From the NCBI RefSeq assembly GCF_000719345.1, contig NZ_JOFX01000013.1, forward strand, positions 1 through 64,000: a stretch of DNA of 64,000 nt, given 5' to 3'. Positions 55,501 through 64,000 of the stretch are shown here, one piece after another. The first letter of the stretch is position 1; each line of letters begins with the position of its first letter. The DNA comes from Streptomyces sp. NRRL F-2664. Its GTDB lineage: Bacteria; Actinomycetota; Actinomycetes; Streptomycetales; Streptomycetaceae. The position numbers and the translations under genes were made by a program. Below the pieces are notes generated by a model that searched no databases, was not told where the DNA came from, and worked only from the letters and a program-made list of their open reading frames with translations.

Positions 55501-57165
55501 ATGTCCGAGATGAACGCAGAGAGCAGGGCGAAGCTCAACCGGACGCCGCAGTGGCTGGCGCTCGGCAAGCACCGGGAGGAGCTCGGGCACACGCACCTGC
55601 GGCAGCTGTTCGAGGAGAACCCCGGACGCGGCGCCGACTACACCCTGCGGGTCGGGGACCTGCACATCGACTACTCCAAGCACCTCGTCACCGACGAGAC
55701 GCTGGAACTGCTGCGCGACCTGGCGGCCGCGACGGGCGTGGCCGAGCTGCGCGAGGCCATGTTCCGCGGCGAGAAGATCAACACGACCGAGGACCGGGCG
55801 GTCCTGCACACCGCGCTGCGCGCCCCGGCGGACACCGTCGTCGAGGTGGACGGCGAGGACGTCGTCCCCGCCGTGCACGCGGTCCTCGACAAGATGGCGG
55901 CCTTCTCCGACGAGATCCGGTCGGGCCGGTGGACCGGTTACACCGGCAAGCGCATCAAGAACGTGGTCAACGTCGGCATCGGCGGCTCCGACCTCGGTCC
56001 CGCGATGGCGTACGAGGCCCTGCGCGCCTTCACCGACCGCGACCTGACCGTGCGCTTCGTGTCCAACGTCGATGGCGCGGACCTGCACGAGGCCGTGCGC
56101 GACCTGGACCCGGCCGAGACGCTGTTCATCATCGCCTCCAAGACCTTCACCACCATCGAGACCATCACGAACGCCACCTCGGCGCGCGGCTGGCTGCTCG
56201 CCGGCCTGGGCGGCGACCAGGCCGCCGTGGCACGGCACTTCGTGGCGCTGTCGACCAACGCGGAGAAGGTCACCGAGTTCGGCATCGACCCGGCCAACAT
56301 GTTCGAGTTCTGGGACTGGGTGGGCGGGCGCTACTCCTTCGACTCGGCCATCGGGCTCTCCCTGATGATCGCCATCGGCCCCGCCGCCTTCCGCGACCTG
56401 CTGGCCGGCTTCCACCTGATGGACCAGCACTTCCGCACGGCGCCCGCCGAGGAGAACGCCCCGCTGCTGATGGGCCTGTTGGGCATCTGGTACGGCGCCT
56501 TCTTCGACGCGCAGTCGCACGCGGTGCTCCCGTACAGCCACTACCTGTCGCGTTTCACCGCGTACTTGCAGCAGCTGGACATGGAGTCCAACGGCAAGTC
56601 CGTGGACCGCGACGGCAATCCGGTGGAGTGGCAGACCGGCCCGGTGGTCTGGGGCACGCCCGGCACCAACGGCCAGCACGCCTACTACCAGCTGATCCAC
56701 CAGGGGACGAAGGTGATCCCCGCCGACTTCATCGGCTTCGCGAACCCGGTGGCCGAGCTGGAGGCGGCCCCGGCGGCCCAGCACGACCTGCTGATGGCCA
56801 ACTTCTTCGCGCAGACCCAGGCGCTGGCCTTCGGCAAGACGGCCGACGAGGTGCGCGCGGAGGGAGTGCCGGAGCCCCTGGTCCCGCACAAGACCTTCCA
56901 CGGCAACCACCCGACGACCACCATCCTGGCCACGGAACTCACCCCCGGCGTGCTGGGACAGCTGATCGCGCTGTACGAGCACAAGGTGTTCGTCCAGGGC
57001 GCCGTGTGGAACATCGACTCCTTCGACCAGTGGGGCGTCGAGTTGGGCAAGGTGCTCGCCAAGCGCGTCGAGCCCGCGCTGACCGAGGGCGCCGACGTGC
57101 CCGGTCTGGACGCCTCGACCCAGTCGCTGGTGGCCACCTACCGCACGCTGCGCGGACGCGGCTGA
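55501..57165 (+). CDS. pgi: Glucose-6-phosphate isomerase
   Basis: 554 aa from ATG 55501 (ATG 55510 is also possible). Glucose-6-P/fructose-6-P interconversion. Motifs: [77 protein letters not shown] (PGI signatures, landmarks), and FHGNHPTT. It is oriented toward the oppositely transcribed pentose phosphate operon, sharing a bidirectional terminator with pgl. Confidence 0.98.
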   Translation: MSEMNAESRAKLNRTPQWLALGKHREELGHTHLRQLFEENPGRGADYTLRVGDLHIDYSKHLVTDETLELLRDLAAATGVAELREAMFRGEKINTTEDRAVLHTALRAPADTVVEVDGEDVVPAVHAVLDKMAAFSDEIRSGRWTGYTGKRIKNVVNVGIGGSDLGPAMAYEALRAFTDRDLTVRFVSNVDGADLHEAVRDLDPAETLFIIASKTFTTIETITNATSARGWLLAGLGGDQAAVARHFVALSTNAEKVTEFGIDPANMFEFWDWVGGRYSFDSAIGLSLMIAIGPAAFRDLLAGFHLMDQHFRTAPAEENAPLLMGLLGIWYGAFFDAQSHAVLPYSHYLSRFTAYLQQLDMESNGKSVDRDGNPVEWQTGPVVWGTPGTNGQHAYYQLIHQGTKVIPADFIGFANPVAELEAAPAAQHDLLMANFFAQTQALAFGKTADEVRAEGVPEPLVPHKTFHGNHPTTTILATELTPGVLGQLIALYEHKVFVQGAVWNIDSFDQWGVELGKVLAKRVEPALTEGADVPGLDASTQSLVATYRTLRGRG

Positions 57166-57170
57166 CGCAC

Positions 57171-57214
57171 GCGCGAAGGGCCCGCTCCCCGACGGGGGAG
57201 CGGGCCCTTCGCGC
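57171..57214. terminator. Bidirectional terminator between pgi and pgl
   Basis: A perfect 20-bp stem (GCGCGAAGGGCCCGCTCCCC and complement) around a GACG loop, positioned between convergent genes. Confidence 0.9.
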
Positions 57215-57237
57215 GTCCGGCGCCGCCGGACGCGTCG

Positions 57238-58026
57238 TCAGGAGGAGACCGGGGGATACATTCCGGACGGCAGCTTGGCCGCCGCCGCACGGTCCAGGAG
57301 CCACAGGGTGCGCGAGCGGCCGTACGCCTCCGCGGCCGGCGCCTGCACGCCGCCGGCCCCGCCGAGGGCGATGGCGACCGCTCCGGCCTTGTCCTCGCCG
57401 GCCGCCAGCAACCAGACCTCGCGGGCCGCCCGGATGGCCGGGAGGGTCAGCGAGATCCGCGTCGGCGGGGGCTTGGGCGCGCCGTGCACGCCGACCACCG
57501 TGCGGTCGGTCTCCCGGACCGCCGGGTGCTCGGGGAAGAGCGAGGCCACGTGCGTGTCCGGCCCGACGCCCAGCATCAGCACGTCGAAGGTGGGGACCGG
57601 ACCGTGGTCCTCCGGACGGGCCGCCCGCGCCAGCTCGGCCGCGTAGGCGGCGGCCGCCGCGTCCACGTCCGCCCCGTGCGGGCCGTCCGAGGCCGGCATG
57701 GCGTGCACGCGGGCGGGGTCGACCGGGACGGAGTCCAGGAGGGCCTCGCGGGCCTGGGTGTGGTTGCGCTCGGGGTCGTCGGCCGGCACGTACCGCTCGT
57801 CGCCCCACCACAGGTCGAGCCGGTGCCAGTCGACCGCGTCGCGGGCCGGGGCGGCGGCCAGCGCGGCGAGGAGGCCGTTGCCGTTGCGTCCGCCGGTCAG
57901 GACCACGGACGCGGTGCCGCGGGCCGTCTGGGCGTCCACGATCTTCGTGATGAGCCGGGCCGCGGTGGCCTGCGCCATCAGTTCCTTGTCCCGGTGGACG
58001 ACGACCTGAGGAGTCGTCATACCCAT
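57238..58026 (-). CDS. pgl: 6-phosphogluconolactonase
   Basis: 262 aa from ATG (reverse of 58024-58026; ATG 58020 also possible). Second step of the oxidative pentose phosphate pathway, hydrolysis of 6-phosphogluconolactone. SVVLTGGRNGNGLLAAL (phosphate-binding G-loop), WWGDERYVPADDPERNHTQAREALL (catalytic region), LMLGVGPDTHVASLFPEHPAV, and ISLTLPAIRAAREVWLLAAG. Last gene of the tkt-tal-zwf-opcA-pgl operon, but 134 nt after opcA with an inverted repeat in the gap. Confidence 0.96.
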   Translation of the reverse strand: MGMTTPQVVVHRDKELMAQATAARLITKIVDAQTARGTASVVLTGGRNGNGLLAALAAAPARDAVDWHRLDLWWGDERYVPADDPERNHTQAREALLDSVPVDPARVHAMPASDGPHGADVDAAAAAYAAELARAARPEDHGPVPTFDVLMLGVGPDTHVASLFPEHPAVRETDRTVVGVHGAPKPPPTRISLTLPAIRAAREVWLLAAGEDKAGAVAIALGGAGGVQAPAAEAYGRSRTLWLLDRAAAAKLPSGMYPPVSS

Positions 58027-58072
58027 GTGCTGCCGCCTTCTGTGGGGATCGGGGGGTGCGGTGCCGCCGGCG

Positions 58073-58152
58073 CGCTGCGCGGAGCCTTCCCCCACCCCGC
58101 CCCAGCCCCGGGAAACGGCGAAAGGGCGGTGCGGTGAAGGCTCCGCGCAGCG
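58073..58152. repeat. 17-bp inverted repeat between opcA and pgl
   Basis: CGCTGCGCGGAGCCTTC (58073-58089) and its exact complement (58136-58152) with 46 bp between, forming a long potential hairpin in the gap of a metabolic operon. Arms of this sort belong to Streptomyces intergenic repeats; it may act as a transcript stabiliser or differential-expression element. Confidence 0.65.
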
Positions 58153-58160
58153 GGATCGCG

Positions 58161-59180
58161 CTACTTGGCCGGGGCCTTCTTCGCCGCCTTGGCGGCCGGC
58201 TTCGCAGGCGGCGCCTGCACCGGTTCCTCGGCAGCCGGCTCGGGCGCCGGCGCGTGCGCCGCCAGCTGGGCCACGCCGTACTTCAGCGAGGCCGCGTAGG
58301 TGTTGTCCGGGTCCAGCCGGCGCAGCTCCTCCGCCAGCAGCTCGGCCGTGTCGCGGCGCTTGAGCGCCACGTTCCGGTCGGGCTGCCCCGGCATGCACAG
58401 CGTGGCCAGACCGCCGTCGGCCCTGTTCAGGACGATGTCGCCGTCCTTGGTCGACAGGCGTACGGCCGTCAGGCCCGGCCCCGCCGACTGCGTGCGCCGG
58501 ACGGGGACCTGGAGCCGGTCCGCCAGCCACATGGCCAGCAGCTCACAGCTGGGGTTGTCGTCCTCGCCCTCGACGGTCGCCGAGACGACCGTCACGGCCT
58601 GCTGGTCCAGCGCCGCCGCCAGCATGGAGCGCCACGGGGTGATCCGGGTCCACGACAGGTCCGTGTCCCCGGGGGCGTACGCACCCGCCCGGGCGCCGAG
58701 CGTCCCGACCGGGTCCTCGCAGGAGTACGTGTCCGTGATCCGGCGCTGCCCGAGCGCACCCAGCGGATCGCCCGCCAGGTCCGTGGGAGCTCCGTCCGGC
58801 CACCAGACGACCACAGGCGCATCCGGAAGGAGCAGCGGGAGAACCACCGACTGGGCGTGGTCGACCAGTTCGCCGTGAAGGCGCAGCACGACCGTCTCAC
58901 CGCTGCCCGCGTCCGCCCCGACGCGGACTTCCGCGTCGAGCCGGGCGTCCCGGCGGCTGCGCGGCGAGCGGCTGGCCCGCTTGATGACGACGACGATCCG
59001 CGAGGGGTGTTCGTGGGACGCGTCGTTCGCCGACTTGAGCGCGTCGTACGCGTTCTCCTCGTCGGTCACGATCACCAGCGTGAGGACCATGCCGACGGCC
59101 GGCGTGCCGATGTCCCGGCGTGCCTGCACCATCGCGGCGTTGATCTTGCTGGAGTTGGTCTCCGTGAGGTCGATCTTCAT
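58161..59180 (-). CDS. opcA: Glucose-6-phosphate dehydrogenase assembly protein OpcA
   Basis: 339 aa, ATG overlapping the zwf stop by 4 nt. OpcA is an allosteric/assembly partner of Zwf in actinobacteria and cyanobacteria. Family features: MVLTLVIVTDEENAYDALKSANDASHEHPSRIVVV, SGETVVLRLHGELVDHAQSVVLPLLLPDAPVVVWWP, and a C-terminal ADRLQVPVRR/ADGGLATLCMPGQPDRNVALKRRDTAELLAEELRRLDPD block. The C-terminal 45 residues are an Ala/Pro/Lys/Glu tail. Confidence 0.95.
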   Translation of the reverse strand: MKIDLTETNSSKINAAMVQARRDIGTPAVGMVLTLVIVTDEENAYDALKSANDASHEHPSRIVVVIKRASRSPRSRRDARLDAEVRVGADAGSGETVVLRLHGELVDHAQSVVLPLLLPDAPVVVWWPDGAPTDLAGDPLGALGQRRITDTYSCEDPVGTLGARAGAYAPGDTDLSWTRITPWRSMLAAALDQQAVTVVSATVEGEDDNPSCELLAMWLADRLQVPVRRTQSAGPGLTAVRLSTKDGDIVLNRADGGLATLCMPGQPDRNVALKRRDTAELLAEELRRLDPDNTYAASLKYGVAQLAAHAPAPEPAAEEPVQAPPAKPAAKAAKKAPAK

Positions 59181-60703
59181 GGCCGGCGCCAGCTCCGTCC
59201 GTCTCGTGCGAGCATCTCGTCCGCCTCGACCGGCCCCCAGGTGCCCGCCGGGTACTGCGCCGGCTTGCCGTGCTTGTCCCAGTACTCCTCGATCGGGTCG
59301 AGGATGTTCCAGGACAGCTCCACTTCCTGGTGGCGCGGGAAGAGGTTCGCGTCGCCGAGGAGCACGTCGAGGATGAGCCGCTCGTACGCCTCGGGGCTCG
59401 ACTCCGTGAAGGACTCGCCGTAGGCGAAGTCCATCGTCACGTCCCGCACCTCCATGGAGGTGCCCGGAACCTTGGAACCGAAGCGCACCGTCACGCCCTC
59501 GTCCGGCTGGACGCGGATGACCAGGGCGTTCTGGCCCAGTTCCTCGGTCGCGCCCGACTCGAAGGGCAGGTACGGGGCCCGCTTGAAGACGACCGCGATC
59601 TCGGTGACCCGGCGGCCCAGGCGCTTGCCCGTCCGCAGGTAGAAGGGGACGCCCGCCCAGCGGCGGTTGTTGATCTCCAGGCGGATGGCCGCATAGGTGT
59701 CGGTCTTCGACTTGGGGTCGATGCCGTCCTCTTCGAGGTACCCGACGACCTTCTCGCCGCCCTGCCAGGCCGCCGCGTACTGGCCGCGCACCGTGTGCTT
59801 GCCCAGGTCCTCCGGCAGCTGCACCGCGGTGAGGACCTTGAGCTTCTCCGCCACCAGCGCCTTCGGGTGGAAGGAGCCCGGCTCCTCCATCGCGGTCAGC
59901 GCGAGCAGCTGGAGCAGGTGGTTCTGGATGACGTCACGGGCGGCGCCGATGCCGTCGTAGTAACCCGCCCGGCCGCCGATGCCGATGTCCTCGGCCATGG
60001 TGATCTGCACGTGGTCGACGTACGACCGGTTCCAGATCGGCTCGAACATGGTGTTGGCGAAGCGGAGCGCCAGGATGTTCTGGACGGTCTCCTTGCCGAG
60101 GTAGTGGTCGATGCGGAAGACCTCGTCCCGCGGGAAGACCTCGTGGACGACCTTGTTGAGCTCCTCGGCGCTCTTCAGGTCGTGGCCGAAGGGCTTCTCG
60201 ATGACGGCACGCCGCCAGGAGCCCTCCTTCTGCGCCAGACCGTGGTCCTTGAGCTGCTGGACCACCTTGGGGAAGAACTTCGGCGGGACGGACAGGTAGA
60301 AGGCGAAGTTGCCGCCCGTGCCCTGCGCCTTGTCGAGCTCGTCGATCGTCGCCTTCAGCGTCTCGAAGGCGGCGTCGTCGTCGAAGTCGCCCTGGACGAA
60401 GCGGCAGCCCTGCACCAGCTGCTGCCAGACCTCCTCACGGAAGGGGGTGCGCGAGTGCTCCTTGACCGCCTCGTACACCTCCTGGGCGAAGTCCTCGTGC
60501 TCCCACTCCCTGCGGGCGAACCCGATGAGGGAGAAGCCCGGCGGGAGCAGGCCGCGGTTGGCCAGGTCGTAGACCGCGGGCATCAGCTTCTTGCGCGACA
60601 GGTCACCCGTAACGCCGAAAATGACCAGGCCGGACGGCCCCGCGATGCGCGGGAGCCGCCGGTCCTGTGCGTCACGAAGCGGGTTCGCTCCGTTTACAGA
60701 CAA
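59177..60703 (-). CDS. zwf: Glucose-6-phosphate 1-dehydrogenase
   Basis: 508 aa. First step of the oxidative pentose phosphate pathway. Nucleotide-binding IFGVTGDLSRKKLMPA (near 28-43), active-site RIDHYLGKETVQNILALRF, EPIWNRSYVDHVQITMAE, and R-TGKRL-type C-terminal part (YLRTGKRLGRRVTEIAVVFKRAP). The start is TTG (reverse of 60701-60703), with GGAGG 10 nt upstream; it begins 5 nt after the tal stop. The next AUG/GUG-type alternatives would remove the N-terminus before the Rossmann strand. Confidence 0.97.
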   Translation of the reverse strand: MSVNGANPLRDAQDRRLPRIAGPSGLVIFGVTGDLSRKKLMPAVYDLANRGLLPPGFSLIGFARREWEHEDFAQEVYEAVKEHSRTPFREEVWQQLVQGCRFVQGDFDDDAAFETLKATIDELDKAQGTGGNFAFYLSVPPKFFPKVVQQLKDHGLAQKEGSWRRAVIEKPFGHDLKSAEELNKVVHEVFPRDEVFRIDHYLGKETVQNILALRFANTMFEPIWNRSYVDHVQITMAEDIGIGGRAGYYDGIGAARDVIQNHLLQLLALTAMEEPGSFHPKALVAEKLKVLTAVQLPEDLGKHTVRGQYAAAWQGGEKVVGYLEEDGIDPKSKTDTYAAIRLEINNRRWAGVPFYLRTGKRLGRRVTEIAVVFKRAPYLPFESGATEELGQNALVIRVQPDEGVTVRFGSKVPGTSMEVRDVTMDFAYGESFTESSPEAYERLILDVLLGDANLFPRHQEVELSWNILDPIEEYWDKHGKPAQYPAGTWGPVEADEMLARDGRSWRRP

Positions 60704-60708
60704 GGTGT

Positions 60709-61827
60709 TCAGGCCTCCGTGGGGGCGAGGCGCTGGAGCTCCGCCTCGGTCGACTTCAGCAGGTCGTTCCAGGACGCCTCGAACTTCTCGACGCCCTCGT
60801 CTTCCAGCAGCTGAACGACATCGTCGTACGAGATGCCCAGCTTCGCGACCGCGTCCAGCTCGGCGCGGGCCTGCTCGTACGTGCCGCGCACGGTGTCACC
60901 CGTGATCGAGCCGTGGTCCGCGGCGGCCTCCAGGGTGGCCTCCGGCATGGTGTTCACCGTGTTCGGGGCGACCAGGTCGTCCACGTACAGGGTGTCCTTG
61001 TACGCCGGGTCCTTCACGCCCGTCGAGGCCCACAGCGCGCGCTGCTTGTTGGCTCCGGCGCGCTCCAGGGCGGCCCAGCGGTCGGAGGAGAAGACCTCCT
61101 CGTAGGCCTCGTAGGCCAGACGGGCGTTGGCGAGCGCCGCCTTGCCCTTGAGGGCCTTCGCCTCGTCGGTGCCGACGGCGTCCAGGCGCTTGTCGATCTC
61201 GGTGTCCACGCGGGACACGAAGAAGGAGGCGACGGAGTGGATCAGGGACAGGTCCAGGCCCGCGGCCTTGGCCTTCTCCAGGCCCGCCAGATACGCGTCC
61301 ATGACCTCGCGGTAGCGCTGCAGCGAGAAGATCAGCGTGACGTTGACGCTGATGCCCCTGCCGATGACCTCGGTGATCGCGGGCAGGCCGGCCTTCGTCG
61401 CCGGGATCTTGATGAGCGTGTTCGGGCGGTCCACGAGCCAGGCGAGCTGCTTGGCCTCGGCGACCGTCGCCGCGGTGTCGTGGGCCAGCCGCGGGTCGAC
61501 CTCGATGGACACACGGCCGTCCTGGCCGTCGGTGCGGTCGTGGACGGGGCGCAGGATGTCGGCGGCGTCCCTGACGTCCGCCGTCGTGATCATGCGCAGT
61601 GCCTCTTCGACGGTGACCCTGCGGGTCGCGAGGTCGGCGAGCTGCTGCTCGTAGCCCTCGCCGCTGCTGATCGCCTTCTGGAAGATCGCCGGGTTGGTGG
61701 TGACACCGACCACGTGCGACTGGTCGATGAGCTCGGCCAGGTTGCCGGACGTGATGCGCTTGCGGGACAGGTCGTCCAGCCAGATCGCCACGCCTTCGTC
61801 GGAGAGGCGCTTGAGTGCGTCTGTCAT
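60709..61827 (-). CDS. tal: Transaldolase
   Basis: 372 aa from ATG (reverse of 61825-61827) behind TAGGAGATG. Transfers dihydroxyacetone units between sugar phosphates. [11 protein letters not shown] near residue 45, [45 protein letters not shown] (Schiff-base Lys in KIPATKAG), [11 protein letters not shown], and C-terminal [18 protein letters not shown]. Length and motifs match the actinobacterial TalB-like class. Second gene of the operon. Confidence 0.97.
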   Translation of the reverse strand: MTDALKRLSDEGVAIWLDDLSRKRITSGNLAELIDQSHVVGVTTNPAIFQKAISSGEGYEQQLADLATRRVTVEEALRMITTADVRDAADILRPVHDRTDGQDGRVSIEVDPRLAHDTAATVAEAKQLAWLVDRPNTLIKIPATKAGLPAITEVIGRGISVNVTLIFSLQRYREVMDAYLAGLEKAKAAGLDLSLIHSVASFFVSRVDTEIDKRLDAVGTDEAKALKGKAALANARLAYEAYEEVFSSDRWAALERAGANKQRALWASTGVKDPAYKDTLYVDDLVAPNTVNTMPEATLEAAADHGSITGDTVRGTYEQARAELDAVAKLGISYDDVVQLLEDEGVEKFEASWNDLLKSTEAELQRLAPTEA

Positions 61828-61861
61828 GGGAATTGCATCTCCTAGTGGTCTTGTACGGGCG

Positions 61862-63949
61862 TCAGCGCGCGGCGGCGGCGAGGGAGTCCTTGGCCGCGGC
61901 GGCCACGGCCTCGGCGGTGAAGCCGAACTCGCGGAAGAGCACCTTCGCGTCGGCGGAGGCGCCGAAGTGCTCCAGCGACACGATGCGGCCGGCGTCACCG
62001 ACGTACCGGTGCCAGGTCAGGCCGATGCCGGCCTCGACCGCGACGCGGGCCTTCACCGAGGAGGGCAGGACGCTGTCCTTGTACTCCTGGGCCTGCTCCT
62101 CGAACCACTCCACGGACGGCATCGACACCACCCGGGTCGCGATGCCCTCGGCCTGGAGCTGCTCGCGGGCCTCGACGGCGAGGTGCACCTCGGAGCCGGT
62201 GCCGATGAGGACCACCTGCGGGGCCCCGCCCTCGGCCTCGAACATCACGTAGCCGCCCTTGGCGGCGTCCTCGTTGCGCTCGTAGGTCGGCACGCCCTGG
62301 CGGGTGAGCGCCAGGCCGTGCGGGGCGCCCTTGCCGAACACCTTGGTGTGGCGCTTCAGGATCTCGCGCCAGGCGACGGCGGTCTCGTTCGCGTCGGCCG
62401 GACGGACGACGTTCAGGCCCGGGATGGCGCGCAGGGAGGCCAGGTGCTCCACCGGCTGGTGGGTGGGGCCGTCCTCGCCGAGGCCGACGGAGTCGTGCGT
62501 CCACACGTAGGTCACCGGAAGGTGCATCAGGGCGGACAGGCGGACGGCGTTGCGCATGTAGTCGGAGAACACCAGGAAGGTGCCGCCGTAGATGCGGGTG
62601 TGGCCGTGCAGCGCGATGCCGTTCATGGCCGCGGCCATGGCGTGCTCGCGGATGCCGAAGTGGATGGTGCGGCCGTACGGGTCGGCCTCCGGCAGCGGGT
62701 TGCCCACCGGCAGGAAGGAGGATTCCTTGTCGATGGTGGTGTTGTTGGAGCCGGCCAGGTCGGCCGAGCCCCCCCACAGCTCCGGGATGACCGCGCCGAG
62801 CGCCTGGAGGACCTTGCCGGAGGCGGCGCGGGTGGCGACGCCCTTGCCGGTCTCGAAGACGGGGAGGCGGTCCTCCCAGCCGTCGGGCAGCTGGTTGGCG
62901 TTGATGCGGTCGAACTCCGCGGCGCGCTCCGGGTTGGCGGTGCGCCAGGCGGAGAGGTCCTTCTCCCAGGCGGCGCGGGCCTCGCGGCCGCGGTCCAGGG
63001 CCTTGCGGGTGTGGGCGATGACCTCGTCGGAGACCTCGAAGGTCTGCTCCGGGTCGAAGCCGAGCACGCGCTTGGTGGCCGCGACCTCGTCGTCGCCGAG
63101 CGCCGAGCCGTGGGCGGCCTCGGTGTTCTGGGCGTGCGGGGCGGGCCAGGCGATGATCGAGCGGGCCGCGATGAAGGACGGGCGGTCCGTGACGGCCTTG
63201 GCCGCCTGGAGGGCGGCGTACAGCGCCTTCGGGTCGAGGTCGCCGTTCTCCTGCTGCTCGACGCGCTGGACGTGCCAGCCGTACGCCTCGTAGCGCTTGA
63301 GGGTGTCCTCGGAGACGGCCGTCTCCGTGTCGCCCTCGATGGAGATGTGGTTGTCGTCCCACAGGAGGACGAGGTTGCCGAGCTTCTGGTGGCCGGCCAG
63401 CGCGGAGGCCTCGTGGGAGATGCCCTCCTGGAGGCAGCCGTCGCCGGCGATCGCGTAGACCATGTGGTCGAACGGCGAGGTGCCCGGGGCGGCCTGCGGG
63501 TCGAAGAGGCCGCGCTCGTAGCGGGCGGCCATGGCCATGCCCACCGCGTTGGCGACGCCCTGGCCGAGCGGGCCGGTGGTGGTCTCGACGCCGGCCGTGT
63601 GGCCGTACTCCGGGTGGCCGGGGGTCTTGGAGCCCCAGGTGCGGAAGGACTTCAGGTCGTCCAGTTCGAGCCCGAACCCGCCCAGGTACAGCTGGGTGTA
63701 GAGGGTGAGGGACGAGTGCCCCGCGGAGAGCACGAAACGGTCGCGGCCCACCCACTCGGGGTCCGCCGGGTCGTGCCGCATCACCTTCTGGAAGAGGGTG
63801 TAGGCGGCGGGGGCCAGGCTCATCGCCGTTCCGGGGTGGCCGTTTCCGACCTTCTGGACCGCGTCAGCGGCCAGGATGCGGGCGGTGTCGACGGCCCGCT
63901 GGTCCAGTTCGGTCCACTCGAGCTCTGTGGTGGTCGGCTTGGTGCTCAC
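61862..63949 (-). CDS. tkt: Transketolase
   Basis: 695 aa from GTG (reverse of 63947-63949), preceded by AGGAGAGG-like sequence at 63966-63973. ThDP-dependent transfer of two-carbon units. [13 protein letters not shown], ThDP motif [14 protein letters not shown]...[34 protein letters not shown] and [28 protein letters not shown], all canonical (landmarks only). First gene of the pentose phosphate operon. The 51 bp beyond the start to the window edge hold upstream sequence only. Confidence 0.98.
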   Translation of the reverse strand: MSTKPTTTELEWTELDQRAVDTARILAADAVQKVGNGHPGTAMSLAPAAYTLFQKVMRHDPADPEWVGRDRFVLSAGHSSLTLYTQLYLGGFGLELDDLKSFRTWGSKTPGHPEYGHTAGVETTTGPLGQGVANAVGMAMAARYERGLFDPQAAPGTSPFDHMVYAIAGDGCLQEGISHEASALAGHQKLGNLVLLWDDNHISIEGDTETAVSEDTLKRYEAYGWHVQRVEQQENGDLDPKALYAALQAAKAVTDRPSFIAARSIIAWPAPHAQNTEAAHGSALGDDEVAATKRVLGFDPEQTFEVSDEVIAHTRKALDRGREARAAWEKDLSAWRTANPERAAEFDRINANQLPDGWEDRLPVFETGKGVATRAASGKVLQALGAVIPELWGGSADLAGSNNTTIDKESSFLPVGNPLPEADPYGRTIHFGIREHAMAAAMNGIALHGHTRIYGGTFLVFSDYMRNAVRLSALMHLPVTYVWTHDSVGLGEDGPTHQPVEHLASLRAIPGLNVVRPADANETAVAWREILKRHTKVFGKGAPHGLALTRQGVPTYERNEDAAKGGYVMFEAEGGAPQVVLIGTGSEVHLAVEAREQLQAEGIATRVVSMPSVEWFEEQAQEYKDSVLPSSVKARVAVEAGIGLTWHRYVGDAGRIVSLEHFGASADAKVLFREFGFTAEAVAAAAKDSLAAAAR

Positions 63950-64000
63950 CGTGGGTCAGGGCTCCTCTCCACATGTTCGTATCCCGGTGACGAACGGTGC

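Overview
The window is high-GC actinobacterial chromosome and almost certainly Streptomyces. The evidence is a strong G/C bias at third codon positions, frequent GTG (and two TTG) starts, a long chaplin with an LAXTG-type sorting signal, a mycothiol-dependent enzyme family, OpcA, WhiA, an RbpA-type protein and GC-rich U-poor hairpins. The core order tkt-tal-zwf-opcA-pgl / pgi / RbpA-family / secG-tpiA-pgk-gap / whiA-yvcK-rapZ-uvrC / uvrA / uvrB / coaE-rpsA is, from memory, the conserved Streptomyces arrangement. No rRNA, tRNA, CRISPR, insertion sequence or prophage was seen.

Layout. 1-7 kb: tail of a Thr/Pro-rich protein, a small membrane protein, a DUF3068 protein, HrpB helicase, a methyltransferase and rpsA with a structured leader. 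7-11.4 kb: PAC2 protein, coaE, a TPR protein, and a divergent pair of exported protein and membrane-anchored HTH protein. 11.4-20.5 kb, accessory: SNF2 helicase plus SWIM protein, HAD-like protein, chaplin, DUF2293 protein, cupin, WGR/beta-propeller protein, kinase-like protein. 20.5-26.4 kb: an intergenic repeat array, a pseudouridine-catabolism pair (PfkB kinase plus PsuG), cupin, MFS exporter, Ogt, and an exported glycerophosphodiesterase. 26.6-32.7 kb: uvrB, then a TerD, TerD/FtsK-like fusion and TerC cluster with a probable yybP-ykoY (Mn2+) riboswitch. 32.7-38.6 kb: an MHS-type transporter overlapping a truncated MBL hydrolase, a mycothiol-dependent enzyme, uvrA. 38.7-43 kb: PfkB kinase, Tat/lipoprotein Rieske protein, an HTH regulator with a palindromic site, a secreted papain-like protease, a membrane-anchored partner, and a second repeat cluster. 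43-48 kb: uvrC-rapZ-yvcK-whiA operon. 48-51 kb: a large secreted M14 carboxypeptidase. 51-64 kb: lower glycolysis (gap, pgk, tpiA), secG, an RbpA-family gene, pgi, and the oxidative and non-oxidative pentose phosphate operon on the minus strand.

How the parts work together. gap-pgk-tpiA, pgi and tkt-tal-zwf-opcA-pgl put most of central sugar-phosphate metabolism in 13 kb. uvrA, uvrB and uvrC are all present but dispersed. WhiA, YvcK and RapZ form the conserved envelope/sporulation regulatory block. At least seven genes have a TANNNT -10 element ending 6-8 nt before the start codon, so many transcripts here are probably leaderless.

The least explained pieces are the riboswitch-TerC/TerD-FtsK cluster, the HTH/protease/membrane-protein locus with its perfect 14-bp palindrome, a probable sigma-BldN promoter before the chaplin, and a gene-junction deletion at the MBL/MFS boundary.
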